Part shown: positions 51,060 through 58,523 of the stretch, one piece after another
Numbering within the stretch: position 1 is the first letter of the stretch
Layout of the letters: every line of letters begins with the position of its first letter
Source: Amycolatopsis acidicola
GTDB taxonomy: Bacteria > Actinomycetota > Actinomycetes > Mycobacteriales > Pseudonocardiaceae
DNA: 64,000 nucleotides
Assembly (NCBI RefSeq): GCF_007713735.2
Contig: NZ_VMNW02000002.1
Location: 186,001-250,000 of the forward strand
Direction of reading: 5' to 3'
Position numbers and translations under genes: made by a program
Notes under the pieces: generated by a model
Seen by the model: the letters and a program-made list of their open reading frames with translations, nothing else
The model's database searches: none
Told to the model about the DNA's origin: nothing

Positions 51060-52187
51060 TCAGTAGTCCGCCTCGGAGTACACGACGACGCCGCGCAGAT
51101 TCCTGCCGTCGGCCATGTCCTGGTAGCCCTGGTTGAGGTCTTCGAGCCGGTACGTCGTGGTGACCAGCTCGTCCAGCTTCAGCAGGCCCGAGCGGTAGAG
51201 GTCGAGCAGCTTCGGAATCTGGGTGCGCGGCCCCACCCCGCCGAAAACCGCGCCCTGGACCCGTTTTTGCAGCAGCGTCAGCTCGAACAGGTTGAGGTCC
51301 ACGGTCAGATCGCGGAAGTCGCCCATGCCCGTGACCACCACCTGGCCGCCCTTCGCGGTCAGGCTCAGCGCCTGCTGGATGTGCTCGCCCTTGATCTCGC
51401 CGACGGTGATGATCACGGTGTTCGCGAGCTTGCCCCAGGTGAGCTCCGGCAGCTCGGCCGCGGCCTCTTCCACCGAGGAGTACGCGTGCGTGGCGCCGAG
51501 CGCGAGTGCCTTCTTGCGCTTGAACTCCACGGGATCGATGGCGACGACGAACCGGGCGCCCGCGAACGCAGCGCCCTGGACGGCGTTGATCCCGACCCCG
51601 CCGACGCCCATCACCACGACGGTGTCCCCCGGCCGCGTCCCGCCGATCTCGGTCGCGGAGCCCCAGCCGGTCGACACCCCGCAGCCGAGCAGGGCGGCCT
51701 TGTCCAGCGGCACGTCCCGCTCGATCTTGACCACCGACGCCTGGTTCACCGTGACGTAGGGCGAAAAAGTGCCGAGCAGGCACATCTGGATGACCGGCCT
51801 GCCGTCCTGGGTGACGCGGAAGCTCTTGTCCGCGATCGCCTGCCCGGTCAGCAGACCCGCGCCCTCGTCACAGAGGTTCTGCAGCCCCGACGCGCACGCC
51901 GGGCAGGTGCCGCAGGCGGGGATGAAGGCCAGCACCACGTGGTCGCCTTCCTCGATGCCGCGCACGCCGGGCCCGACCTTCGTGACCACGCCCGCGCCTT
52001 CGTGCCCTCCGACCACCGGCAGGAACGGCAGCGGGCTCGCGCCGGACTGGATGTGCGCGTCCGAATGGCAGAGTCCGGACGCGGCCAGCCGGACCTGGAC
52101 CTCCCCGGCCACCGGGTCGCCGAGCTCGACCTCGGAGATCCGCCACGGCGCGCCGATCTCCTCGAGAATCGCTGCCTTCACCTTCAT
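51060..52187 (-). CDS. Zinc-dependent NDMA-type alcohol dehydrogenase (mycofactocin-linked)
   Basis: A 375-residue medium-chain dehydrogenase of the nicotinoprotein type, in which NAD stays bound and electrons leave through mycofactocin (or the artificial acceptor NDMA). It has catalytic zinc ligands in GLCHSDAHIQSG and GGHEGAGVV, structural zinc cysteines in ACGTCPACASGLQNLCD, and GVGGVGINAVQGAAFAGA for the cofactor. The overall sequence is like the actinobacterial NDMA-dependent family rather than the soluble NAD-linked ADH. It supplies ketone to the monooxygenase. The start ATG (MKVKAAILEEIG) at 52187 is unambiguous. Confidence 0.88.
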   Translation of the reverse strand: MKVKAAILEEIGAPWRISEVELGDPVAGEVQVRLAASGLCHSDAHIQSGASPLPFLPVVGGHEGAGVVTKVGPGVRGIEEGDHVVLAFIPACGTCPACASGLQNLCDEGAGLLTGQAIADKSFRVTQDGRPVIQMCLLGTFSPYVTVNQASVVKIERDVPLDKAALLGCGVSTGWGSATEIGGTRPGDTVVVMGVGGVGINAVQGAAFAGARFVVAIDPVEFKRKKALALGATHAYSSVEEAAAELPELTWGKLANTVIITVGEIKGEHIQQALSLTAKGGQVVVTGMGDFRDLTVDLNLFELTLLQKRVQGAVFGGVGPRTQIPKLLDLYRSGLLKLDELVTTTYRLEDLNQGYQDMADGRNLRGVVVYSEADY

Positions 52188-52346
52188 GCCGCCTCCTGCA
52201 CTTCGCTGGACAGGTAAGGGATCTCGTCCAACGTAAGAGCACCGGGCAAGGCGCACCTAGCGCAATCGCGGCCACAACCCGGCCGTTCCGGCCAGTCGCG
52301 CCGCCCGCTCCCCCCGTCCGGAAATCACCGCGACCTGCCAGGATCG

Positions 52347-53477
52347 GTGATGATTGACGCCTTCGCGCGGGTCGGCGAAACTGGCCAGATGGATCCCGGC
52401 GCCGGCGTCTTGGACAGCTCGCCGGCGACGGGCAGGTCGAACCGGGTGATCGCCGCCATCACCGATTCCTGGGACCATCCGCGCACGATGGTGGGTGTCT
52501 CGATCATCGTCGATTGGGCCGCGCGACACGGAGCCGACGCCGCGGCGCTGCTTCGCGGCTCCCACATCGACCCGGGCACCCTGGCCGACCCGCACGCGCT
52601 CATCGAGGCGCAGCAGGAGATCGCGGTGATCCGCAACCTGGTCACCACGTTCGGCGACCGGCCGGGGCTCGGCGTCGAACTCGGACGGCTCTACCACCTC
52701 ACCGCGTACGGCTACTTCGGTTATCTCCTGGCATCCTGCGCGTCGGTGCGGGAGGTCACCGAGAAAGGGCTGCAGTACGCGCTGCTGACCTTCGCCTTCT
52801 CGACGATGGCCGCTCATGTCGGCGACCACGGGCACTATGTCCTGGCGATGGAGGCCGACGACATCCCCGCCGACGTGCGGCGGTTCGTCATCGAGCGCGA
52901 CGTCGCGGCCACCGTGCAGATCCAGCGCGAGATCTTCCCGCACCCGCACCGGGTTCCGCTGCGCGAGGTGCGGCTCACCTTCGGCATCGACGAGGCCCGG
53001 CGCCCGCCGGTGTACTGGAACTACTTCCGGGTTCCGGTGTCCGCGTCCCGGCCACGCACCGAGATCGTCTTCGACGAGGCCTATCTCGACCAGATCCCGC
53101 CGATGGCGAATCCGCACACCGCGCAGCTGATGGCCGCCCAGTGCGAACGGATCCGCGCCGAACGCCTGCACCGCACCGGCGTCGCGGCCAGGGTCCGCGC
53201 GTTTCTGCTCGACCAGAGCTCGCTGGATCTCACGCTCGAGGAGATCGCCGAGCGCCTGCACTACGCGCCGCGCACGCTGCGGCGGCATCTCGAACACGAG
53301 GGCACGACGTTCCGCGCGGTCCTCGCCGAGGTGCGGCGGAGCGTCGCGGAGAACCTGCTCCGCGACCCGGCCGTGCCGAAGTACGAGATCGCGCGGCGTT
53401 TGGGGTACCAGGAGTGGTCGAGTCTCGCCCGGGCGCGGCGTCGTTGGCAGGCCGGGTCCCCGGCGGCCGGCCGCTGA
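52347..53477 (+). CDS. AraC-family regulator of the Baeyer-Villiger gene set
   Basis: A 376-residue regulator with an Arabinose_bd-type (OruR-like) N-terminal region (SIIVDWAARHGADAAALLRGSHID, HALIEAQQEIAVIRNLVTTFGDRPGLGVELGRLYHLTAYGYFGY) and a C-terminal AraC HTH (TLEEIAERLHYAPRTLRRHLEHEGTTFRAVLAEVRRSVAENLL, KYEIARRLGYQEWSSLARARRRW). It is divergent from the alcohol dehydrogenase with a 159-bp gap. The N-terminal start is uncertain: GTG 52347 gives an unusual 47-residue leader; an ATG near 52488 gives a more typical length. Confidence 0.85.
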   Translation: MMIDAFARVGETGQMDPGAGVLDSSPATGRSNRVIAAITDSWDHPRTMVGVSIIVDWAARHGADAAALLRGSHIDPGTLADPHALIEAQQEIAVIRNLVTTFGDRPGLGVELGRLYHLTAYGYFGYLLASCASVREVTEKGLQYALLTFAFSTMAAHVGDHGHYVLAMEADDIPADVRRFVIERDVAATVQIQREIFPHPHRVPLREVRLTFGIDEARRPPVYWNYFRVPVSASRPRTEIVFDEAYLDQIPPMANPHTAQLMAAQCERIRAERLHRTGVAARVRAFLLDQSSLDLTLEEIAERLHYAPRTLRRHLEHEGTTFRAVLAEVRRSVAENLLRDPAVPKYEIARRLGYQEWSSLARARRRWQAGSPAAGR

Positions 53478-53580
53478 CGGGCGATCAGACCACTGTGGAC
53501 AGTCCGCTCGCCGAAGTGTCCACTCAGGACGGTGCGTCCACCCGTCGGCGAGCCAGCCCCGGAATTGGTCATAAAAAGGA

Positions 53581-53874
53581 CTAATACGACAACACGTCCG
53601 CCCATTGGGGTGGCCACACTCCGTGCTGCAGTATTCCCGACGCATAACAGTGCGCGACCAGCCCGGCCCGGCTCTTGCGGCCGGCCTTCCGTAACATGCT
53701 GCGCACGTGACTCTCCACGGTACGGACGCTGATCCCGAGCTGGCCCGCGATCTCGGTATTGGCACAATCCATCGCCACCAGAATGAGGACGTCCACTTCG
53801 CGCCGGGTGAAACCGGCGAAGGGATGGTGGCGGTGCCTGGGAATTACGTGACTGTGGCTGCGAGTCGAGGTCAT
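53581..53874 (-). CDS. Stand-alone LuxR-type HTH protein
   Basis: A 97-residue protein consisting essentially of a LuxR/GerE helix-turn-helix: FTRREVDVLILVAMDCANTEIAGQLGISVRTVESHVRSMLRKAGRKSRAGLVAHCYASG. There is no receiver or sensor domain. Its single-domain form suggests regulation by partner proteins or by its own amount. It is transcribed away from the SARP gene on its right, and may mark the left border of the metabolite cluster, or it may belong to the AraC gene region. Confidence 0.8.
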   Translation of the reverse strand: MTSTRSHSHVIPRHRHHPFAGFTRREVDVLILVAMDCANTEIAGQLGISVRTVESHVRSMLRKAGRKSRAGLVAHCYASGILQHGVWPPQWADVLSY

Positions 53875-54153
53875 CTTGGCTTACTCACCGTACACATCCG
53901 GCCCCCCGTGGATCAGCCTGACTGGTACGTACAGAGTAAACGCGCGGCGTAGCGCGATACCTGACGTACACCCGGGAAAAATCCGTGCCACCCCGGATGT
54001 CTCATCTCCTCGTCGTGGGCAGACTGAGGGGATCACGAGCGACGGTAGAGCGAATGGGAAACCCGCTGGGACAACGACGATCCAGGCCCTTCGCCACTGT
54101 GTGCGAATCCGAAGGCAGTCCGGCTCGGTCAGCGAAATATGGGGTGTCCGTTC
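53875..54153. other. 279-bp intergenic region between LuxR-type and SARP genes
   Basis: No gene, hairpin or strong repeat is seen. It presumably holds the two divergent promoters; ATG of the SARP gene lacks a strong Shine-Dalgarno sequence (GGGGTGTCCGTTC). Confidence 0.4.
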
Positions 54154-54927
54154 ATGAGGGTATTCATGCTAGGCGCATTTCAGGTCGAGATCGACGACAA
54201 GTCCTGCTTCACCCCGGATCCGCCGAAGGAAAGGACGGTACTGGCACTGCTGGCGCTTCTGGTCAACCGGATCGCGAGCGTCGACACGATCATCAGCGAA
54301 ATCTGGGGGAACGAGCCGCCGAAGACCTCGGTGGCCACCGCCCGGACCTACATCTACCACCTGCGGAAGATCTTCGTGAAACGACTCGGGGCGCCGGGCG
54401 CGGAGCTGCTGGTGACCCGGATTCCCGGTTACCTGCTGCGCCTGCCCGCGGAGGCGATCGACGCCAACGTTTTCTGCGATCTGGTCACCAAGGGGCGGCA
54501 GCTGCTCGACGCCGGCCGTCCCGAGGACGCGGCCGTCACGCTGCGGGAAGCCCTGGGCATGTGGCAGGGCCCGGCGCTGGGCAACGTCCCGCTCGGGCTG
54601 ACGCTGAGCGCGTACGCCACCTTCCTCGAAGAGGAGCGAAGACGAGCCAGGGAACTCCGGATCACCGCCGACATGCGGCTGGGCCGGCACCGGGAGCTCA
54701 TCTCCGAGATCCGCTCGCTCGTGGCCGGGGATCCGCTCAACGAGTGGCTCAGCGCCCAGCTCATGATCGCGCTCAGCCGGTGCGGCCGGCGGGGCGAGGC
54801 TCTCGGGGTCTACGCCGATCTCCGGAATGGCATGGAAACGCAACTCGGCCTTGACCCGTCACAGGCCTTGCAGCGGCTGCATTACCAGGTACTGGTCGCC
54901 GATCAGCAGACGCTGGTTTTCCAGTAG
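54154..54927 (+). CDS. SARP-family pathway activator
   Basis: A 257-residue Streptomyces-antibiotic-regulatory-protein type activator. Its N-terminal OmpR-like winged helix (KERTVLALLALLVNRIASVDTIISEIWGNEPPKTSVATARTYIYHLRKI) is followed by the bacterial transcriptional activator domain (residues about 115-257; FCDLVTKGRQLLDAGRPEDAAVTLREALGMWQGPALG). SARPs switch on antibiotic clusters by binding direct repeats near -35. Length is the compact type without ATPase domains. Start MRVFMLGAFQVEID was taken as the true N-terminus. It is the strongest signal that what follows is a specialised-metabolite cluster. Confidence 0.92.
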   Translation: MRVFMLGAFQVEIDDKSCFTPDPPKERTVLALLALLVNRIASVDTIISEIWGNEPPKTSVATARTYIYHLRKIFVKRLGAPGAELLVTRIPGYLLRLPAEAIDANVFCDLVTKGRQLLDAGRPEDAAVTLREALGMWQGPALGNVPLGLTLSAYATFLEEERRRARELRITADMRLGRHRELISEIRSLVAGDPLNEWLSAQLMIALSRCGRRGEALGVYADLRNGMETQLGLDPSQALQRLHYQVLVADQQTLVFQ

Positions 54928-54983
54928 GGCCCACCGGGGCCGGGATTTTCCGAATGCACGAGCGATTCGCCATCCGGCGACTG

Positions 54984-55027
54984 TTTCCGTACCAGTACTG
55001 GTCCGGTACTGGTTCTGGTACGGGACC
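54984..55027. promoter_or_regulatory. Operator-like repeat cluster between the converging SARP and TetR genes
   Basis: Contains CCGTACCAGTACTGG (54987-55001; ACCAGTACTGGT at 54991-55002 is a perfect 12-bp palindrome), GGTACTGG and TTCTGGTACGG (55013-55023). CCGTACCAGTA reappears exactly in front of the ABC transporter (59572-59582), and TTCTGGTAC at 59598. It is unusual for such sites to lie downstream of two converging genes. Confidence 0.6.
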
Positions 55028-55102
55028 GGGGTGCGGGTGGTTCCGCCGGCAGGCCGGGATGGGACGGGCCCGCATCCTCTCCCATCCCGCGCTCCCGGCC
55101 GG

Positions 55103-55798
55103 TTACCCGGCGGAGCCGCCGATCCCGGTCTCCAGGATGTCCAGCGCCCGGCCGACGGTGCCGGTCAGCGCTTCGGCGACCTGCTCGCCCGACTGGCCCG
55201 CCGCCATCAGCCTGCCCGCCTCCTCGACCATGGCGGTGACGGTGGTCAGCACGAAGGCCGCGACCGCGCGCGCCCCGACGACGCCGAGGTGCGCCGGGAC
55301 CCGGTCCGCCAGGATGGCCGCCAGCTCCTCCTGGTAGCGCCCGCCGCGGCGGCGCAACGCGTCCTGCAGGGCAGGACTGTTCATGATGATGGCGCCGACG
55401 TTCGCGATCCGCGGATCGGCCTCCGCGCGCGGATCACCGCCGCCCTCGGGCGCCGCGGGCACGCCGGCGAACATGCGCGGCAGCTCCTCCTTGAGGAACG
55501 CGGGCAGCGAGGTGCTCAGCGGCAGCTGGTCGATCAGGTCGATCACGTCGGCCTCGACCGGGCGGTGCCAGGCCAGCAGGAGGTCCTCCTTGGCCGGGAA
55601 GTGGTTGACCACCGTCTGCTTCGCGACATCCGCCGTCTCGGCGATCTCGGCGATGGTCACGGCTTCGTAGCCGCGCTCGCTGAACAAGGTCAGCGCGGTC
55701 TGCGCGATCTTGTCCCTGGTCTGCCTGCGGCGCCGCTCGTGCCGGGTCGCCACGGTTTCTTCCCGCGGCCGGTCGCCGCTGTCCGGGTTGCTGCTCAT
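55103..55798 (-). CDS. TetR-family repressor of the cluster and exporter
   Basis: A 231-residue TetR repressor: a basic leader, then the HTH (TRDKIAQTALTLFSERGYEAVTIAEIAETADVAKQTVVNHFPAKEDLLLAWHRP, residues about 25-80) and a C-terminal ligand domain. It is divergent from the biosynthetic genes. AGTACCGTACT lies immediately upstream of its ATG, and AGTACCGTAC occurs in front of the exporter genes at 59568, so autoregulation and control of export are both likely. The ligand may be the product itself, as for typical drug-resistance TetR proteins. Confidence 0.9.
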   Translation of the reverse strand: MSSNPDSGDRPREETVATRHERRRRQTRDKIAQTALTLFSERGYEAVTIAEIAETADVAKQTVVNHFPAKEDLLLAWHRPVEADVIDLIDQLPLSTSLPAFLKEELPRMFAGVPAAPEGGGDPRAEADPRIANVGAIIMNSPALQDALRRRGGRYQEELAAILADRVPAHLGVVGARAVAAFVLTTVTAMVEEAGRLMAAGQSGEQVAEALTGTVGRALDILETGIGGSAG

Positions 55799-55801
55799 AC
55801 A

Positions 55802-55844
55802 AGTACCGTACTACACTTAGGTCGGTATCACCTCTGGTACTGGT
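55802..55844. promoter_or_regulatory. TetR operator candidates at the tetR/biosynthesis divergent promoter
   Basis: AGTACCGTACT (55802-55812), a symmetric element of two 5-bp arms about a C, and TCTGGTACTGGT (55833-55844). Both resemble elements at 54984-55027 and 59568-59608. Confidence 0.6.
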
Positions 55845-55964
55845 CCACCATTCGACCGGGTCGATCCGGCCTGCATCCCCCGTCGAACCCGGGTTGGTTC
55901 GCTCCTGCCACGGACGGCCGCCCGGCCGTGCCGGGGGCTTCTTCGGACCAGCGATGAGGGGAAA

Positions 55965-57008
55965 ATGACCGAGAAGATCGAGATCGGCATGGCGGTGGGC
56001 CGGGGCACCGGCGCCGAGCTGGCGGCCACGTTCGAGCGGATCACCGCCAGGCTCGGGGACATTTACGCCAGGAAGCCGGTGATCACGAGATCACCCCGGA
56101 CCTACGACACCTACCATTCCCTCCTGCCGGAGCTCGACGTCGGCAGGATCAAGGCCGCGACCGCCGAGGACGCCGGACACTACGAGGCGTTCTGCCGCGC
56201 GCAGGCGGCCCGCGGCGTCACGGCGATCTTCCGCACCGCGATCAACGCGCAGTCCCTCTACCTCGTGCGGGAACGGCTGCACGCGGTCAAAATGGACGCG
56301 CTCGACTCCGGGCCGGTGTCGCTGCTGCTGGTGCGCGACCAGTCCCAGGGTTTCTACACCGGCACCAACACGCACGAGGACGACGCGGTGAGCCGGACTT
56401 TCCGGTTCAGCAAGGAAACCACCGAGAAGATCGTGTCCTTCGCCCTCGGCCAGGCGCGCCTGCACTGGGGCGACGAACCGCCCGACCGGGTGCTCATGCC
56501 GTACAAGTTCCACCTCTTCGACGGCGCGCTCAGCAACTGGGTGAACGACATTTCGCGGCGGTACGGCGTCGCGATCGAGCTGTGCCAGCCGGACACCGCG
56601 AACCGGAATTTCCTCGCGGGCGGCCTGTCCGGGCGGCTGCTCGTGATCGGCGGCAACGAATGGGCCGACATCATGCACGTGGTGCTGCTGGACTGGCTGG
56701 GTCTCGGCCGCCAGGAGACCCGGTTCACGCGCAACGTCTACCTGCATCCCGGGTTGTCCCGGCTCGTGGAGTTCCAGACCGTGCACGGCTCCGCGGACGA
56801 TCTCGAAGGCAAGGACATGGTCAACCCGACCGCGACGGTGCGTGCCGCGGCCGCGATCATGGAGCGCCACGCGGGCTGCGCCGGCGCCGAGGAACGGGTC
56901 GAGCAGGCGCTCGGGCGGCTGACCGAACAGGGCCTGATGACCGCGGACATGGGCGGCCGCGGCACCACGACGTCGGTGGTGAACGCACTGTGCGAGCAGC
57001 TGGGCTGA
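55965..57008 (+). CDS. Isopropylmalate/isocitrate dehydrogenase-like enzyme with an altered metal site
   Basis: A 347-residue protein of the beta-decarboxylating dehydrogenase fold. Start GMAVGRGTGAELAATFERI parallels the family's GDGIGPEV, and the C-terminal VHGSADDLEGKDMVNP matches the adenine-binding loop; EQGLMTADMGGRGTTT is the usual ending. By hand alignment R124 (LLVRDQSQGFYTG), K181 (YKFHLFDGALSNW), D210 and D235 hold conserved positions, but the last metal-binding aspartate is Val239 (ADIMHVV for GDILSD). So a two-acid metal site is expected and the chemistry may differ from oxidative decarboxylation. It may make an unusual precursor acid. Ribosome site GAGGGGAA precedes the ATG. It is the first gene of a rightward operon. 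Confidence 0.8.
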   Translation: MTEKIEIGMAVGRGTGAELAATFERITARLGDIYARKPVITRSPRTYDTYHSLLPELDVGRIKAATAEDAGHYEAFCRAQAARGVTAIFRTAINAQSLYLVRERLHAVKMDALDSGPVSLLLVRDQSQGFYTGTNTHEDDAVSRTFRFSKETTEKIVSFALGQARLHWGDEPPDRVLMPYKFHLFDGALSNWVNDISRRYGVAIELCQPDTANRNFLAGGLSGRLLVIGGNEWADIMHVVLLDWLGLGRQETRFTRNVYLHPGLSRLVEFQTVHGSADDLEGKDMVNPTATVRAAAAIMERHAGCAGAEERVEQALGRLTEQGLMTADMGGRGTTTSVVNALCEQLG

Positions 57009-57595
57009 GCGGCGCCGCGCTGGTGGTCGTCGATCTGCAGAACGACTTCTGCGAAGGCGTGCCGGGGGTGGCCGAGCAGACCGGGAAAACCGTTGCGGCG
57101 GCGAGAAAAGCGGGCGTCGAGGTGATCTTCGTCCGGTTCCTCGGCGACGAGCGGTACCAGGGGCCGAGCTGGCGTGCGCGGAACCGGTTGCTGGGCAAGA
57201 GAACCCGCTGCCGCGAGGACACCGCGGGCGCCCGGTTCCATTCGGTGCGCCCGGCACCGGGCGAGCGCGTGTTCACCAAGTACGCGAAGTTCGACGCCTT
57301 CCTGGCCGCCGGGTTCGGGGAGTACCTGGCGACGCTCGGCGTGCACACCCTGGTGCTGGCCGGGCTGTTCAGCGACGTCTGCGTCGACACGACCGCGCGG
57401 ACGGCGTTCCAGCGCGGCTACCACATCACCGTGCCGGCCGACTGCACCACCAGCCTGCATCTCGATCCGGGCGCCGTCCTGCGGTTCATGGCGGTGCTCT
57501 ACGGCGCGCGGATCACGACGGGCGAGGAGCTCGCCCGCACCGGCGGGTGGGCCCACCGGGAGGAACAGGATCATGACGCTGGCGTATCTCGTTGA
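56990..57595 (+). CDS. Isochorismatase-family cysteine hydrolase
   Basis: A 201-residue hydrolase of the isochorismatase/nicotinamidase fold. Catalytic triad positions are all visible: D15 in LVVVDLQNDF, K97 in VFTKYAKFDAF and C131 in LFSDVCVDTTARTA. The family includes true isochorismatases, nicotinamidases, carbamoyl hydrolases and N-carbamoylases, and an active Cys makes C-N bond hydrolysis likely here. The GTG start at 56990 overlaps the previous gene by 19 bp and the stop overlaps the next by 23 bp, so it is firmly part of this operon. The partner acyltransferase suggests a role in precursor tailoring. Confidence 0.83.
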   Translation: MRAAGLSGAALVVVDLQNDFCEGVPGVAEQTGKTVAAARKAGVEVIFVRFLGDERYQGPSWRARNRLLGKRTRCREDTAGARFHSVRPAPGERVFTKYAKFDAFLAAGFGEYLATLGVHTLVLAGLFSDVCVDTTARTAFQRGYHITVPADCTTSLHLDPGAVLRFMAVLYGARITTGEELARTGGWAHREEQDHDAGVSR

Positions 57596-58523
57596 CGGCG
57601 GGCTGCACGACCGGCCCGGGCTCGGCACGGATCTCCACGAGCACTGCCCCGCCGTGCGCGAGGTGTACCGGCAGGCGTCGGCGTGGACGGGCGCGCCGGT
57701 GGACAGGCTGCTTTCGTGGGGGCCGGATCCGCTGACGGAGTACCGGGAGGTCGGCGCGATCCGACGGTCGGCGGTGGTCCTCGGGCTCTGCGATGTGCTG
57801 GCGGAAAAGGGAATCCGGCCGGACGCGGTGGCGGGCATGAGCGTCGGGGCGCTCACCGCGGCCGCGATCGCCGGTGCCGTGTCCCGCCGGGAGCTGTTCG
57901 AACTGCTCGCGCGATTGCGCGAGGCGCCGCTGGTGTCCGGTCCGCCCCAAGGGATGGCGACGCTCTTCGTGCCACCCGGCGTGGACCCGGAGGAGTTCGC
58001 GGGCGGGTTCCCGGACGGGGTCTGGGTGGCCGTCGAGATCGGGCCCGTGCACGGCGGGGCGACGCGGCTCGTGCAGCTGTCCGGACGGCAGGACGCCTTG
58101 CGGAAGCTCGCCGCGCAGGTGGCGGACGAGGAGAAACTCCAGCTGCCGCCGGAAAGTTTCGTCGCCTTCCACTCCCCCTTGCGGGCGCACGTGCGCGAGC
58201 TCCTCGAACCGCGGATCGCGGCGATGGACTTCCACGCCCCGGAAATCCCGCTGTACGGCGGCATGGAGCCCATCCGGTACGAGACCGCGGACCAGGTGCG
58301 CGAGATGGTCCTGCGGAACCAGACGGATCCGGTCAGCCTGCCGCGGATGCTCGGCCGCCTCGGCGAGCAGGACGTCGAGCTGTCCTTCCTGCTCGGCCCC
58401 GCCGCGGCGGACCTCTACACCGGCGGCGTGGCGCACGAGGTCGTCCAGGTCGAGAACCGGGAGCATCTCGCGGAGGCCTTCGAGGCGCTCCACGAGTTCG
58501 GGAGAACCTCGTGGACGCCCTGA
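57573..58523 (+). CDS. Free-standing malonyl/acyl-CoA:ACP acyltransferase
   Basis: A 316-residue FabD/AT-fold protein. The catalytic serine is S90 in GMSVGALTAA, the histidine H200 in FVAFHSPLRAHV, and R116 sits where the malonyl carboxylate is bound. The N-terminal GQG-x-Q motif is not conserved (AYLVDGGLHDRPGLG), so the oxyanion region differs from housekeeping FabD. A separate AT inside a biosynthetic operon is a common sign of a trans-AT polyketide synthase, or of a proofreading acyl hydrolase. Start ATG at 57573, with GGAGGAA upstream. No PKS gene is in the window; it may lie beyond the right edge. Confidence 0.8.
   Translation: MTLAYLVDGGLHDRPGLGTDLHEHCPAVREVYRQASAWTGAPVDRLLSWGPDPLTEYREVGAIRRSAVVLGLCDVLAEKGIRPDAVAGMSVGALTAAAIAGAVSRRELFELLARLREAPLVSGPPQGMATLFVPPGVDPEEFAGGFPDGVWVAVEIGPVHGGATRLVQLSGRQDALRKLAAQVADEEKLQLPPESFVAFHSPLRAHVRELLEPRIAAMDFHAPEIPLYGGMEPIRYETADQVREMVLRNQTDPVSLPRMLGRLGEQDVELSFLLGPAAADLYTGGVAHEVVQVENREHLAEAFEALHEFGRTSWTP

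Noticed and set aside
53875-54153. A possible small gene between the LuxR-type and SARP genes
   Set aside because: Short frames overlap both strands without ribosome sites or motifs.
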